Source: Candidatus Krumholzibacteriia bacterium (lineage in GTDB: Bacteria; Krumholzibacteriota; Krumholzibacteriia; LZORAL124-64-63). From it: 64,000 nucleotides of DNA. Each line of letters opens with the position of its first letter. The first letter of the stretch is position 1. The notes under the pieces are model-generated. The model was not told the DNA's origin. It worked only from the letters and a program-made list of their open reading frames with translations, and made no database searches. Both the position numbers and the translations under genes were made by a program. Location: contig JADGDU010000026.1 of the NCBI GenBank assembly GCA_016744705.1, forward strand, positions 1 through 64,000, read 5' to 3'. Below are positions 53,035 to 62,759 of the stretch, one piece after another.

Positions 53035-54135
53035 ATGGGATTTCAATGTGGAATTGTGGGATTGCCAAACGTAGGCAAATCCACCATTTATAATGCTCTT
53101 ACTTCCAATAAGGCAGCTGCCAGCAATTTCCCTTTTTGCACCATCGAGCCCAACCGGGGCATCGTCAATGTGCCCGACCCACGTTTGGCCCGCATTGCCG
53201 AATTCATTCCTCCGCAAAAACTCATCCCCACCAATATGGTGTTTGTAGATATTGCGGGCCTGGTAGCGGGAGCCTCCCGAGGTGAAGGACTGGGCAACAA
53301 ATTTCTGGGTCATATTCGCGAAACCAATGCCCTCGCCCATGTGGTGCGCTGTTTTGAGGACGATGAAATTGTCCACGTGGATGGTTCCGTCAATCCCATC
53401 CGGGATATTGAAGTCATCGAACTGGAACTTATCTTTGCCGATCAAGACGCTGTTTCCAAACGCATCCAAACCTTGATGAAAAAAGCCAAAGGTGCCGACA
53501 AGGAAGCCGTCAAAACGGTAGCTGTGCTTGAGAAAATTCTGCCCGTTCTGGAAGAAGGCTTACCCGTGCGAGGCATGGACTTGGACGCCGAAGAGCAACA
53601 TCTCATCCGCGACCTGCACCTTATCACCCAGAAGCCCTGCCTCTATATCGCCAATGTTGATGAAGCAGATCTGGCGGATCCGTCCCAAAACGTTCACTAC
53701 CAGAAAGTGGCCCAATATGCGGCCACCCAGAAGTCCGAAGTGGTCGCTCTTTGTGGTAGCATTGAAGCGGAATTGGCCGAGCTGGATGGTCAGGATAAAG
53801 AGGAATTCCTCAGTGACCTGGGACTGACTGAATCAGGACTCAACCGTGTGATCAGGGCGGGTTACAAACTGCTCAACTTATGCACCTATTTCACCGCCGG
53901 TGAGAAAGAGGTGCGGGCCTGGACATTCCACCAGGGATACAGAGCCCCCCAGGCTGCGGGTGTAATCCACACGGACTTTGAGCGGGGCTTCATCAAAACC
54001 GATGTCTATCACTTCGAGACCTTGATGCAGCACAAAAGTGAACAAGCCGTAAAAGAAGCCGGCCTCATGCGCTTGGAAGGCAAGTCCTACGTGGTCCAGG
54101 ATGGGGACATCATGCATTTCCGTTTTTCAGTCTGA
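53035..54135 (+). CDS. ychF: Ribosome-binding ATPase YchF (OBG family)
   Basis: A 366-residue universal Obg-like protein with the G1 loop GLPNVGKST, the G3 segment [10 protein letters not shown], and NVDEAD replacing NKxD, which explains the preference of this family for ATP over GTP. A coiled-coil middle (about 125-190) and a C-terminal TGS domain (about 285-366) complete it. The length matches the family. It acts on ribosomes and in stress responses. A terminator follows. Confidence 0.98.
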   Translation: MGFQCGIVGLPNVGKSTIYNALTSNKAAASNFPFCTIEPNRGIVNVPDPRLARIAEFIPPQKLIPTNMVFVDIAGLVAGASRGEGLGNKFLGHIRETNALAHVVRCFEDDEIVHVDGSVNPIRDIEVIELELIFADQDAVSKRIQTLMKKAKGADKEAVKTVAVLEKILPVLEEGLPVRGMDLDAEEQHLIRDLHLITQKPCLYIANVDEADLADPSQNVHYQKVAQYAATQKSEVVALCGSIEAELAELDGQDKEEFLSDLGLTESGLNRVIRAGYKLLNLCTYFTAGEKEVRAWTFHQGYRAPQAAGVIHTDFERGFIKTDVYHFETLMQHKSEQAVKEAGLMRLEGKSYVVQDGDIMHFRFSV

Positions 54136-54152
54136 TAGACCCCATTAAGCAG

Positions 54153-54174
54153 GGCCACCGCCTTGGCGGTGGCC
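54153..54174. terminator. Perfect hairpin after ychF
   Basis: GGCCACCGCC / GGCGGTGGCC with a two-base loop lies 17 bases after the ychF stop, between convergent genes. The T-run is poor, so it may act as a bidirectional weak terminator. Confidence 0.6.
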
Positions 54175-54191
54175 ACTCTTCCCTAGCCCTG

Positions 54192-55460
54192 TCACTTCAA
54201 GAGCATCAGCCGCCGGCTCTGCCCATGGTTTCCTGCTTCCAGTCGATAAAGATAAACTCCCGAGGGAACCGCTTGACCGGCGTCATTTTTCCCTTGCCAG
54301 GTGGACTCGTGCACACCGGCTGAAAGTTCCTGCCCGTTGAGCAAATTCCGGATCAGGCGGCCCGACAAATCATAAATTCGCAGGCTGGTTCTGCCCGGTG
54401 CATTCAAGCGATAAGAGATGGTGGTCGCGGGGTTAAAGGGGTTGGGATGGTTACCCAAAACCTCAACCAGAGCCTGCTGGCTGGAAGGAACCGCCGCGAT
54501 GTTCGAACCCTGCTCCAATGGAAAATCATTCATGGCGCCCGGGCTCCAGCGATGGGCCATCAAATCGGAATAGAAAAGACTGTTGGCGCCAAATTTCAGG
54601 CTGTACGCATCGTATCCCAGCATATTCAAATATGCCACCACCTGTGTAGAGTGCTGGCCGGTCCACCCGTACACAACCACTGGCTGATTGGTGGGAATGT
54701 TGTTCAGCATCTGGCCTAAACCCAAGCTGGCATACGGTGTGTACTGAAAGGCACCGGGGATGTGTCCCGGCGCTCCAGAGCTACCCTGCCCCAGGTAATC
54801 CGCTTCACCGAAATAGTTAATGACAAAATAGTCGTCTGGATGTTGGGCAATCTGCTCATAAGAAAGGCCCTTGAAACCTGCAGCCAGCATCTCAGCCACC
54901 CGCACCTCCACAATGGTTTCCGGATCACCCTGTAAGTCAGGATAATCGTGCACCGTCAATTGATCATTCTGATTTTCCGTTTCTGGATTCACCAGATTGT
55001 CAGCGCAGTGCGGGCTCCAATAATCCAGAGAGGCATTCCAGGCGCTCATGCCAAAAAGGAGACAAGAGACTTCATTGTAACCCAAAAGCTCCATGGCAAT
55101 CTTGGCCTGGTTGGCCACTTGCCCAGTATAGCCGGCAAGGAGATATGGCTTGTCAGAAGGAATACCATGAGATAAATCATCGATGAGGGTGGCTAATGTG
55201 CTGTGATAAGCCCCCGGGATATGACCAGCCAAATAGGCATTCTCAGTCCGGAAATCAATGACTGTATACCAATCAAGATTGTTAAAAAGGTTTGCGGCTG
55301 AAATGCTTCCCGGGGTCTGTGCGGGATCGTTGATATACGCCGACCCGGCTTCTTCCATGGCCAGAAAAGCATCGGTGGGTATCTGGGAGTAGGCATCAAG
55401 AGGTGAAATTAGAACTAAAAACAAAAAACAGAGCATCAGGTTTGGCCGGTACATACGCAT
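54192..55460 (-). CDS. Secreted double-rhodanese protein with FlgD-like sorting domain
   Basis: A 422-residue exported protein. The signal peptide (residues 1-25) is followed by two rhodanese-like domains (about 60-155 and 185-300). In both, the loop that normally carries the catalytic cysteine (as in YCxxGxRS) reads LLAGYTGQVA and VVYGWTGQHS, with no Cys. The last 80 residues, from NHPNPFNPATTISYRL on, form the FlgD-like C-terminal sorting domain. It cannot transfer sulfur the classical way; a binding role is more likely. Confidence 0.88.
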   Translation of the reverse strand: MRMYRPNLMLCFLFLVLISPLDAYSQIPTDAFLAMEEAGSAYINDPAQTPGSISAANLFNNLDWYTVIDFRTENAYLAGHIPGAYHSTLATLIDDLSHGIPSDKPYLLAGYTGQVANQAKIAMELLGYNEVSCLLFGMSAWNASLDYWSPHCADNLVNPETENQNDQLTVHDYPDLQGDPETIVEVRVAEMLAAGFKGLSYEQIAQHPDDYFVINYFGEADYLGQGSSGAPGHIPGAFQYTPYASLGLGQMLNNIPTNQPVVVYGWTGQHSTQVVAYLNMLGYDAYSLKFGANSLFYSDLMAHRWSPGAMNDFPLEQGSNIAAVPSSQQALVEVLGNHPNPFNPATTISYRLNAPGRTSLRIYDLSGRLIRNLLNGQELSAGVHESTWQGKNDAGQAVPSGVYLYRLEAGNHGQSRRLMLLK

Positions 55461-55553
55461 CGCAAGACCTTCTCACTCAGGGGTAGTTGGCTACTTCCGT
55501 TTTTGGAAGAAGCTAAGGCAGCATACCTGACCTGAGGTAGTAAGTCAATATAC

Positions 55554-55583
55554 GGAGCCCGCTACCGGTGGGAAGCGGGCTCC
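55554..55583 (-). terminator. Terminator-like hairpin after mscS
   Basis: A 10-bp stem (GGAGCCCGCT / AGCGGGCTCC) with a ten-base loop lies 8 bases after the MscS stop on the minus strand; the tail has only a short T-run. Confidence 0.6.
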
Positions 55584-55591
55584 AGAAGAAT

Positions 55592-56425
55592 CTAGCTCTT
55601 AGCTTCAACCTGATGCATATGAACATCCTGCTGAGGGAAAGGAATAGAGATTCCGTTAGCGTCGAAGGCTTCTTTAATACCCTGGGTCACGTCAAAATGC
55701 ACATCCCAGTAGTAGTCAGGATGAGTCCAGGGACGCACCACAAGATTAACGGAAGAATCGCCCATTTCAGAAATGGCCACGGCCGGTGCAGGTTCCTTGA
55801 GCACGTGGGGGTGTTTCTCCAGAACTTCCAGACACAGACGTTTGGCCAGATTCATGTCGTCGTCATAGCTGATGCCAGCAGTCATATCCACCCGGCGCAA
55901 ACCGTTGGCGTTTACGTTGTTGATCACGTCACTGGTCAATTTGCCATTGGGGATGATGATGCGGCGGTTATCCAAAGTGTTCATGATCGTGACGAACAAT
56001 CCGATTTCAGAAATGGTCCCCAAATATCCGGAAGTTTCTACCAGATCCCCCACCTTGATGGGTTTGAAGAGAAGAATCATCACGCCAGCGGCGAAATTTC
56101 CCAGGGAGCCCTGCAAAGCAAACCCCACGGCAAAACCGACGGCTCCGAGCACTGCCACAAAGGAAGTTGTTTCTACACCAAACTTGGCAAGAGCAGCGAT
56201 CACGGAAAAGACGATGACTGCGATCTTGGTCAGGCTCACGAGGAAGCCCACTAAGGAGGGTTCCAATTTGGCTTTTTTCAAAGCCTTGCCTACCAGAGAG
56301 CCGAGTATATTTGAGACTATGCGACCGATGATTAGAATGAGCACGGCGCCGATGATGCGCATACCGTAAGTGGTCACCAAGGGGATGGCGCTGTCCATCG
56401 CTTGCTGGATTGTTTCCTGATTCAT
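55592..56425 (-). CDS. Small-conductance mechanosensitive channel (MscS family)
   Basis: A 277-residue channel. Three membrane helices lie within residues 15-130 (first about 20-45). The pore-lining TM3 region is AVGFALQGSLGNFAAGVMIL, the hallmark of MscS. The cytoplasmic vestibule follows (about 130-270), including VGDLVETSGYLGTISEIGL. The start is ATG 56425, behind AGAGGA. It releases solutes on hypo-osmotic shock. It is upstream of the rhodanese gene on the same strand but separated by a hairpin. Confidence 0.95.
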   Translation of the reverse strand: MNQETIQQAMDSAIPLVTTYGMRIIGAVLILIIGRIVSNILGSLVGKALKKAKLEPSLVGFLVSLTKIAVIVFSVIAALAKFGVETTSFVAVLGAVGFAVGFALQGSLGNFAAGVMILLFKPIKVGDLVETSGYLGTISEIGLFVTIMNTLDNRRIIIPNGKLTSDVINNVNANGLRRVDMTAGISYDDDMNLAKRLCLEVLEKHPHVLKEPAPAVAISEMGDSSVNLVVRPWTHPDYYWDVHFDVTQGIKEAFDANGISIPFPQQDVHMHQVEAKS

Positions 56426-56516
56426 GGTTGAGAATCCTCTCATGATTATTTGATAATGATTATGACGATTGTTTGCAGTATATAGACAACAAGGACAAGC
56501 AGAAAGTCACAACCCT

Positions 56517-57989
56517 TCATTTCAGCATTGTTAATTTTTTTGTATGCCGGCCCAAAGCACTCTCCACCACCACAATGTACGCCCCCGAGCCCACAATTCG
56601 CCCCGTATCATCCTTCCCATTCCACCGAAGGCGATGTCTCCCACTGTCCAATTCCTCATCAGAAAGGGTTCGCACCAAAGAGCCCTGCAAATTGAAAACA
56701 TTCACTCTCACATGCTGGACCTGGCCCAATTCAAACTGAATCACCGTGGCTGGATTAAACGGGTTAGGATAAGCGGAAACTGGGCCCATAACTTTTAGAT
56801 CTGGCAACGGACCCGCATCGGAAATGGAAACACACCCGATTGGCATGGCCCCCATGATGGTGCAATCGGAGTCAGTCTGAACCAAAGGAGAATTTTCATC
56901 CAAAAAGAACCTCCCCTCAGTTCCTGGAACCACCGAGCAAAAGAGTGGATCCACCGCAATATTTCCATCAGAAAATTGTTGATCACTGAACGAACCATCC
57001 CAATCGCCGAGGCTATTACCATAAATATCAGTACAGGAAATTTGAGGGTCGGCCGAAGCGTCTGTGGCAATGGCTGTCCCTGTATTAAAAGCGATGATGG
57101 TTCCTGTAATAAGAGGAGAGGAGCCTCGCAGGTAAAGGGCACCACCATCCACTTGTGATTCGTTCCCGGCCATGGTGCAATTGCTCATATTGATTTCAGC
57201 GTTTTCGAAGCAGGCAGCTCCTCCTCCATAAATGGCAATGTTGTCACAGAAAACGGACTGCGAGATGGTCGGCTTAGCCTCATAGTCGGCAAAGATTGCT
57301 CCGCCAAAGGAGCGATCACCCAAGGCCTCATTGCGGTCAAATGTACTGCTGTTAATTTTGGGAGAACTGTCTGCCCGGCATGACAGGGCCCCGCCCCAAT
57401 CCGCCATATTATTCATAAAGGTACAGTTTACCAACAAGGGGTAGGCACCGTAACTACAATCTACCGCTCCACCCCCACCAGAGGGGGCTGAATTTCCGGA
57501 AAAGAAACAATCCAAAATTTCAGGTGAAGAGTTGTTGCAGCGGATGGCCCCGCCATGACTGTCGGCTTCGTTCTCCAGGAACTTGCAGTTCGTTATGCGC
57601 AGCATACTGTTGCTGCAGAAAATAGCTCCTCCGCTCTGGTCGTAACTTGTTGCTCCGGATGCTTTCCCATGCCGAAAAGTCATGTTTTCAATAACCGTCT
57701 CCCCCTGGAGACCTTCCGCCAGCATGATGCGATCCAGATGCTCGGCATCGATGATCACCTCGTATGGATGTGAGCCAGCACCGACAATGGAAATACCCTG
57801 GGAAAGAATTAGGCCAGCTTCATAATATACTCCGGGCTCCACTAGAATAACATCACCGGTCTGGACATTGACGAGGGCTGATTCAAGACTGGAATATTGC
57901 TGAGGGACTCTCAATGTTGCTGCCTTTGCGGGCCCCCAGTTTAGGAATATTGATATCATCAAAGTGGTGATTAGTAATTTCCGTTTCAT
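56517..57989 (-). CDS. Secreted right-handed beta-helix protein with FlgD-like sorting domain
   Basis: A 490-residue exported protein. Signal peptide (1-23) is followed by a stretch (TLRVPQQYSSLESALVNVQTGDVI) typical of DUF1565/parallel beta-helix starts. About ten short repeats of the form GGAIFCSNSMLRITNCKF follow. The C-terminal 75 residues (YPNPFNPATVIQFELG to KLTMLK) form the sorting domain. Such proteins are often polysaccharide-binding or -degrading, but no catalytic residues can be named. Confidence 0.9.
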   Translation of the reverse strand: MKRKLLITTLMISIFLNWGPAKAATLRVPQQYSSLESALVNVQTGDVILVEPGVYYEAGLILSQGISIVGAGSHPYEVIIDAEHLDRIMLAEGLQGETVIENMTFRHGKASGATSYDQSGGAIFCSNSMLRITNCKFLENEADSHGGAIRCNNSSPEILDCFFSGNSAPSGGGGAVDCSYGAYPLLVNCTFMNNMADWGGALSCRADSSPKINSSTFDRNEALGDRSFGGAIFADYEAKPTISQSVFCDNIAIYGGGAACFENAEINMSNCTMAGNESQVDGGALYLRGSSPLITGTIIAFNTGTAIATDASADPQISCTDIYGNSLGDWDGSFSDQQFSDGNIAVDPLFCSVVPGTEGRFFLDENSPLVQTDSDCTIMGAMPIGCVSISDAGPLPDLKVMGPVSAYPNPFNPATVIQFELGQVQHVRVNVFNLQGSLVRTLSDEELDSGRHRLRWNGKDDTGRIVGSGAYIVVVESALGRHTKKLTMLK

Positions 57990-58586
57990 CTGGACTCATC
58001 CTCCGTGAATGATTATTTCTGCGTTTTTCCAGGCGACCGGAAAAAGTTTGGCCACCATTTTTGGCATAACGCAAAATGCAAACCACAGGATATTTTGAGA
58101 GAGTTGAAGCTTGAATTTGTAAATCAAAATCCTGCCTGGAATAGAGGTTTGAAAATGGGAATCGTGATTTATTAAGGCGGAATTCGTTGGACAGCAGAAG
58201 CTTAATGGTGATGAAAATGCTGAACCAAAAACAGTGGTTTTGACTGTCAAAACCAGGACAAAGGATAAAGATTTCCTTAAACCAATAAAGGCCATGGGAT
58301 TGGCCATTTTGTTAAATTTTTAAGCTATTTTGTATATTTCGGGGCCTATCAAGGGAATAATAAAGTATTAGGTGAGGTTGCCAATGGCCTTAGTGCATGC
58401 TTTTCGTCCCAAATAGCAAGGGAAGGAGCCACCCCCCTTCGGAATGGCCAGCAAGAAGGATTCAGTTTAAAACTATCTCTACGTGGGAAAACAATGAGCT
58501 CCGGTTGTTTTAGCTTTTGGTTTTGCGGATAGCTGTTAACCTGCATTCAATCTCTACTACCGATCCCCACTCAATGGAGCCATTCC
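57990..58586. other. Divergent intergenic region of about 600 bases, no gene seen
   Basis: The stretch is AT-rich, with several short ORFs lacking ribosome binding sites. A perfect 8-bp hairpin (GGTTTTGA CTG TCAAAACC) lies at 58236-58254, a possible operator. A weak promoter-like pair (TTGCGG / TTCAAT, 17 bases apart) lies near 58540 upstream of the peptidase. I see no RNA gene. Confidence 0.55.
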
Positions 58587-61322
58587 ATGCGCAAGGCTTT
58601 GGTACTTTTGATCATTTTCATTTCTGTGCAATCGGCATTTCCCTCTGCCGATGATCTGGCTCCCGCCGGCTCCACACTGACAACCACCCAGCGCCAACTC
58701 ACCCTGCCCAACGGAATGCGTGTCGTGGTGCAATCAGTGCCGTGGCAACAACTCGTTTGGGTCGAGGTCTTCTACAACGCCGGTGCTGCCACCGAGCCGG
58801 ACAGCTTGGCGGGGTTGGCCCATTTTTCGGAGCATCTTCTGACTGAAAGTGGCCGGCATCATCCCGACGGAGAGCTGTCCCGTTTGCAACATTTGTATTC
58901 CACTTACACCAACGCCTACACAGCCACATCCTCCATGTGTTTTATCTCCCAATGCCTTCCCCAGTTCCTGGGCAATATTCTTGATCTGGAAGTGGATCGT
59001 ATGCAAGGCGCCACCACAGACTCGGTCAGCTTTCACCGGGAAAAGTCTGTCATTCTGGAAGAGCTAGCCTACCGCAGCCGTCTATCACCCATCCAGAATT
59101 TTTACCAGTCCATCATGCAAAATTCTTACCCCGGACACCCCTATGGTCGAAATGTTGGCGGATCACCCACCAGTGTCCAGCGGATCCAGATCCAGGATTT
59201 TTTGGAATTTCAAACTAACCGGATCAATCCCAGCAAAGCCGTTTTGGTCATCAGTGGTCCAGTGAACCTTTCTCAAACTATGGAAATGGTCAGTAAGAAA
59301 TTTAGCATTGGGCAAACCTCTGAACCATTTCTGCCTGACCTACAGCAGTACCCTCCCGTGGGTGACGGACAAATCATTCTGGATGCGAGCGATCATGCAG
59401 GTTATTTGGTTGGCATGGCCTGCCGGATCCCTCTGGACAATGAACTGGAAACAGCTCTGGCTTATGCAATTCCCGAATTGTTGGACGATTCATGGTTGCG
59501 TCTGGGCCTGTTTTCGGTGCCCAATGAAATTGTGTTTTTAGCCGCCCTCCAAGGACCATATTTCCATCCACCCCAAGATCCAGAACAGCATTTCGGAAGG
59601 GATTTTCCCGAGGTCAACCCAGAACAAGACACCCAGTATGCCTTGGGTGCCATGTGGGAAGAGCTGTATGAAACCCTAGAAGATTTGCGCTCACCTGAAG
59701 CTTTCGAAGAAGCTCGCACCCGTGTGCTTAAAAATTTGCTTCGGCAGAATGAGGCCTCCGAAACCGGTAGCGGTACTGGGAAAGCCCTGATCAACGGCAA
59801 TGTTTTTCTCGACTCAGCAGCCATGGCCAAAATCTTGGAGCAAGCCAATGCGGCAGACCTCCAGGCCTTTGCTGGAAAATATTTGCACCCGGATAGAGCT
59901 GTGATTGGAGTTAGCCATGGACGTGATTCGGGGCGTCCGGCCACTATTGACATGGCCAGCAGAGTAGCCCCCCAAAAGATGATGACGGCCACCGACAGCC
60001 AAGATTTTTTGGGAAAAGAACAAATTGAACCTGTACTTGAAATCTACGCTCAAACACAATTATTCCAGTTTGAGCAAACCACTCTACCCAACGGTACTCC
60101 CCTACATTGTCTGGTTCTTCCTGATTCCGATCGTTGGTTCGTGGGTGGATACCGAACCTTTTCAGGGTTGAAAGTCACCCAAGGCAATAAATTGCCAGGC
60201 ATAGACTACTTGTATAATTCAGTGGTTGATTACGATGACACCCAGCGTCGGGATCGCTTCGATCCCAAGCCGCACAAGGAACTTCCCTACAATTTGACTT
60301 TGAATTTGAGACCCTGGAGGCTGCTATACACCGCCGATGGGCCAGGAGAAAGCGCTGCGAAAATTGCAGGGGTAATGGGGCGCAGATTTAAAAGTCGTGA
60401 ATTTAATAATGGGCGTTGGGGTGCAGTTTTACGCTGGTCGGATAACTCATTAGCGAGAGCCCTCCAGCGACCCCGAAATGCCGCACGGACATGGCGCTGG
60501 GCACAATTCCTGGGTGATGGACATAGTTATCTCAGCCCCTGGAGCCCCCAACCCAGCACCGGTTCATCCATCAAGTACAAAGATCTGCAAAAGCTCCATG
60601 GCCAAGTGACTAAAAAAGTAGGAAATTCCATTTTGGTTTCAGCGGGTAGCCTGGATTGTCAAGCCGCCGAAGCAGCCCTTAAAAATGTTTTTGGAAACTT
60701 TGGGGAGCGAAAAAAGCGCCCGGGATTTTCCGAAGGAAAACAGGATGTTTCTGGCATTCAGGGCAAAGTATTTCATGCTCCTGAAAAAGGCGATGTGCGC
60801 CTGACTTTGACTTTCGCCCCCCATCCTGTCAAGAACCCCGATGAAGGTCTGAGCACTGCCTCCTTCCTTCTACGCGAAGCCCTTGACCTCAAGCTGACTT
60901 CCAGATTACGGGAAAAGGAAGGCCTCACCTACGGAGTCTTCTGTTCCGTTTACGCCACCGGAACAAAGATCTTTTGGGAAGTGGAAGTGACCTGTCAGCC
61001 AGGTCAGGCCCCTCTTGTTTTGGGCAGTTTGAAAGATGAATTGGCCCAATGCATTGGCGACGGGTTCACCGAAGATGAATGGGCTCGGGCGCGGCTAAGA
61101 CTCCTGAGTAAATACATTGGTGCTTTCTCAAATGCTCCCTCGGCACGAACCATGTTGATCAAGCTGGCCACTTTCGGAGAAATCCCCAACGATCCTGTGG
61201 CCATGGTTTTCAACTTAAAACGGGAGCGAATCAACACCATGGCAAAGATCGTTCTGGATGCCGATAATTTTGTATTCACAGCCACTGGGCCCATGTTTGA
61301 AGAAGATATTGATCAATTCTGA
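58587..61322 (+). CDS. Secreted M16 family metallopeptidase
   Basis: A 911-residue zinc protease with a Sec signal peptide (residues 1-18). The N-terminal M16 half has HFSEH (GLAHFSEHLLTESG, about residue 75) and the distal glutamate in VILEELAYRS. The C-terminal half (from about 510) has the inactive M16 fold. It shares architecture with the cytoplasmic M16 protein at 15997 but is exported and diverges strongly. It may degrade peptides in the periplasm or outside. GGAG lies seven bases before the ATG. It is convergent with the HD-GYP gene. Confidence 0.93.
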   Translation: MRKALVLLIIFISVQSAFPSADDLAPAGSTLTTTQRQLTLPNGMRVVVQSVPWQQLVWVEVFYNAGAATEPDSLAGLAHFSEHLLTESGRHHPDGELSRLQHLYSTYTNAYTATSSMCFISQCLPQFLGNILDLEVDRMQGATTDSVSFHREKSVILEELAYRSRLSPIQNFYQSIMQNSYPGHPYGRNVGGSPTSVQRIQIQDFLEFQTNRINPSKAVLVISGPVNLSQTMEMVSKKFSIGQTSEPFLPDLQQYPPVGDGQIILDASDHAGYLVGMACRIPLDNELETALAYAIPELLDDSWLRLGLFSVPNEIVFLAALQGPYFHPPQDPEQHFGRDFPEVNPEQDTQYALGAMWEELYETLEDLRSPEAFEEARTRVLKNLLRQNEASETGSGTGKALINGNVFLDSAAMAKILEQANAADLQAFAGKYLHPDRAVIGVSHGRDSGRPATIDMASRVAPQKMMTATDSQDFLGKEQIEPVLEIYAQTQLFQFEQTTLPNGTPLHCLVLPDSDRWFVGGYRTFSGLKVTQGNKLPGIDYLYNSVVDYDDTQRRDRFDPKPHKELPYNLTLNLRPWRLLYTADGPGESAAKIAGVMGRRFKSREFNNGRWGAVLRWSDNSLARALQRPRNAARTWRWAQFLGDGHSYLSPWSPQPSTGSSIKYKDLQKLHGQVTKKVGNSILVSAGSLDCQAAEAALKNVFGNFGERKKRPGFSEGKQDVSGIQGKVFHAPEKGDVRLTLTFAPHPVKNPDEGLSTASFLLREALDLKLTSRLREKEGLTYGVFCSVYATGTKIFWEVEVTCQPGQAPLVLGSLKDELAQCIGDGFTEDEWARARLRLLSKYIGAFSNAPSARTMLIKLATFGEIPNDPVAMVFNLKRERINTMAKIVLDADNFVFTATGPMFEEDIDQF

Positions 61323-61330
61323 AAGCCCCC

Positions 61331-62758
61331 TCAAACCATTTCCGTCAAGGCCTCCACGCCATCGGGTTCTTCCGCATCCAACCCCACATTCAAAAATTCA
61401 TCGACTTCCAAGTTGGACGCCTGATCCAACTCTATGGCTGGTTGGTCAGGGCGTGCCAAGGGCTCACCAAATTCATCATGGGTCACCCGCACGTGAGGCC
61501 TATCCGGGGCCGATCCCTTAGCCACAACCACGGCCCGCCGCCCATCCGAAAGAAGGACTTCACTGCCAGGGGGATACAAACCAAGAGTACGGATCAGAGC
61601 GGCCAGCATCCGAGGCTGGAACATCCCTTTATCCTTAATCATGATTTCATATGCTTTGCGGGGACACATGGCTTTTTTGTATGGCCGCACAGCCGTCAAA
61701 GCTTCAAACACATCGCAAACATGAATCAAGGAAGCAGCGGAACTGCGTTTGAATAAGGAAGGCATGGATGGATACCCGCCACCATCATCACGCAGATGAT
61801 GGCCCCAGGCAGCTGACAGCACGATGGGATTTGTTTCGCCATTACTGAGGAGGACCCGCGCCCCAAGGGCCGGGTGAGATTCCATAATCCGCCGTTCGTC
61901 ATCGTTTAGAAGTCCGGGTTTAAAGAGAATATCTTCCGGCACCTTGCCTTTGCCCAAGTCGTGCAGCAAACCAGCGGTGGCAATTTCGTTCTGAAGTTCC
62001 CGGGACCAACCCAGAGCTTTGGCGACCAGAACACTAAGGGCCGCAACCCGAACCGAATGGCCGATGGTGTAACTGTCAAAATCCGGATAGCGCATAAATT
62101 GCATAACATCCAGAGCGCCCTGATCTGCCACTTCAATTAGCTTTTCCCCATTGGCCCGAGCTTGGGCCAAATCAATACGATTGTCACCATTAAGGGCCAA
62201 ATTGTTAGCAGCCACGGTTTCGTATAAAGACTGGTATGCTTGCATCAAGGGGGCAAAATCGGAGGCCATGAATTCCAGTCCCTCATCATTACCGGTCTCC
62301 GCGGACTGGGCATTGCTGTGACTGGTTTCATCCTTATCAGTGAATGGAGCCCGCAGTTCGACACCCTCCAGTCCCATAGAGACAAAGAGTGCTTTAGCCT
62401 CTTCCAGAGAGCTTAATTTGTCTTTCTGCTCGGCACCCAAACGGAAGAACACACTCAAATCTTCAGGGGTGATGGGTTGGCGAAAAATAAATCCGCCGCA
62501 ACACATGTTTTCAGCAAATTCAATAAGAGAGCGCCCCACGATGGAGGGCCCAACCAGGTATTTGCCCTTGTGGATAAATTTGCTGCTGAATACTCCAAAA
62601 GCGAATTCATCTTTTTCGCTTTGACCCAACATAAAGATCAGTTTCTCAACAAACTCACCGCAGATAGCCAGGACTTTGGGATGATTATTGAAATACATGC
62701 GTCGTTGGTTGATGCCACTGGCCAATAAAACGATCAAATCACTGAATCTCTGCTGCAT
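61331..62758 (-). CDS. HD-GYP domain phosphohydrolase
   Basis: A 475-residue protein. The N-terminal 200 residues are helical and of unknown fold. The C-terminal HD-GYP domain (about 220-400) has the complete signature HDLGKGKVPEDIL and HHLRDDGGGYP. Such domains hydrolyse cyclic-di-GMP. ATG 62758 is chosen because GGGGG lies eight bases upstream; GTG 62767 is an alternative, which would overlap the preceding gene by eight bases. It is probably co-transcribed with the partial gene to its right. Confidence 0.9.
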   Translation of the reverse strand: MQQRFSDLIVLLASGINQRRMYFNNHPKVLAICGEFVEKLIFMLGQSEKDEFAFGVFSSKFIHKGKYLVGPSIVGRSLIEFAENMCCGGFIFRQPITPEDLSVFFRLGAEQKDKLSSLEEAKALFVSMGLEGVELRAPFTDKDETSHSNAQSAETGNDEGLEFMASDFAPLMQAYQSLYETVAANNLALNGDNRIDLAQARANGEKLIEVADQGALDVMQFMRYPDFDSYTIGHSVRVAALSVLVAKALGWSRELQNEIATAGLLHDLGKGKVPEDILFKPGLLNDDERRIMESHPALGARVLLSNGETNPIVLSAAWGHHLRDDGGGYPSMPSLFKRSSAASLIHVCDVFEALTAVRPYKKAMCPRKAYEIMIKDKGMFQPRMLAALIRTLGLYPPGSEVLLSDGRRAVVVAKGSAPDRPHVRVTHDEFGEPLARPDQPAIELDQASNLEVDEFLNVGLDAEEPDGVEALTEMV

Positions 62759-62759
62759 T

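Noticed and set aside
58349..58546. A 65-codon minus-strand ORF in the long divergent gap
   Set aside because: No ribosome binding site, no hydrophobic or domain pattern, and proline/arginine-rich composition typical of non-coding frames.
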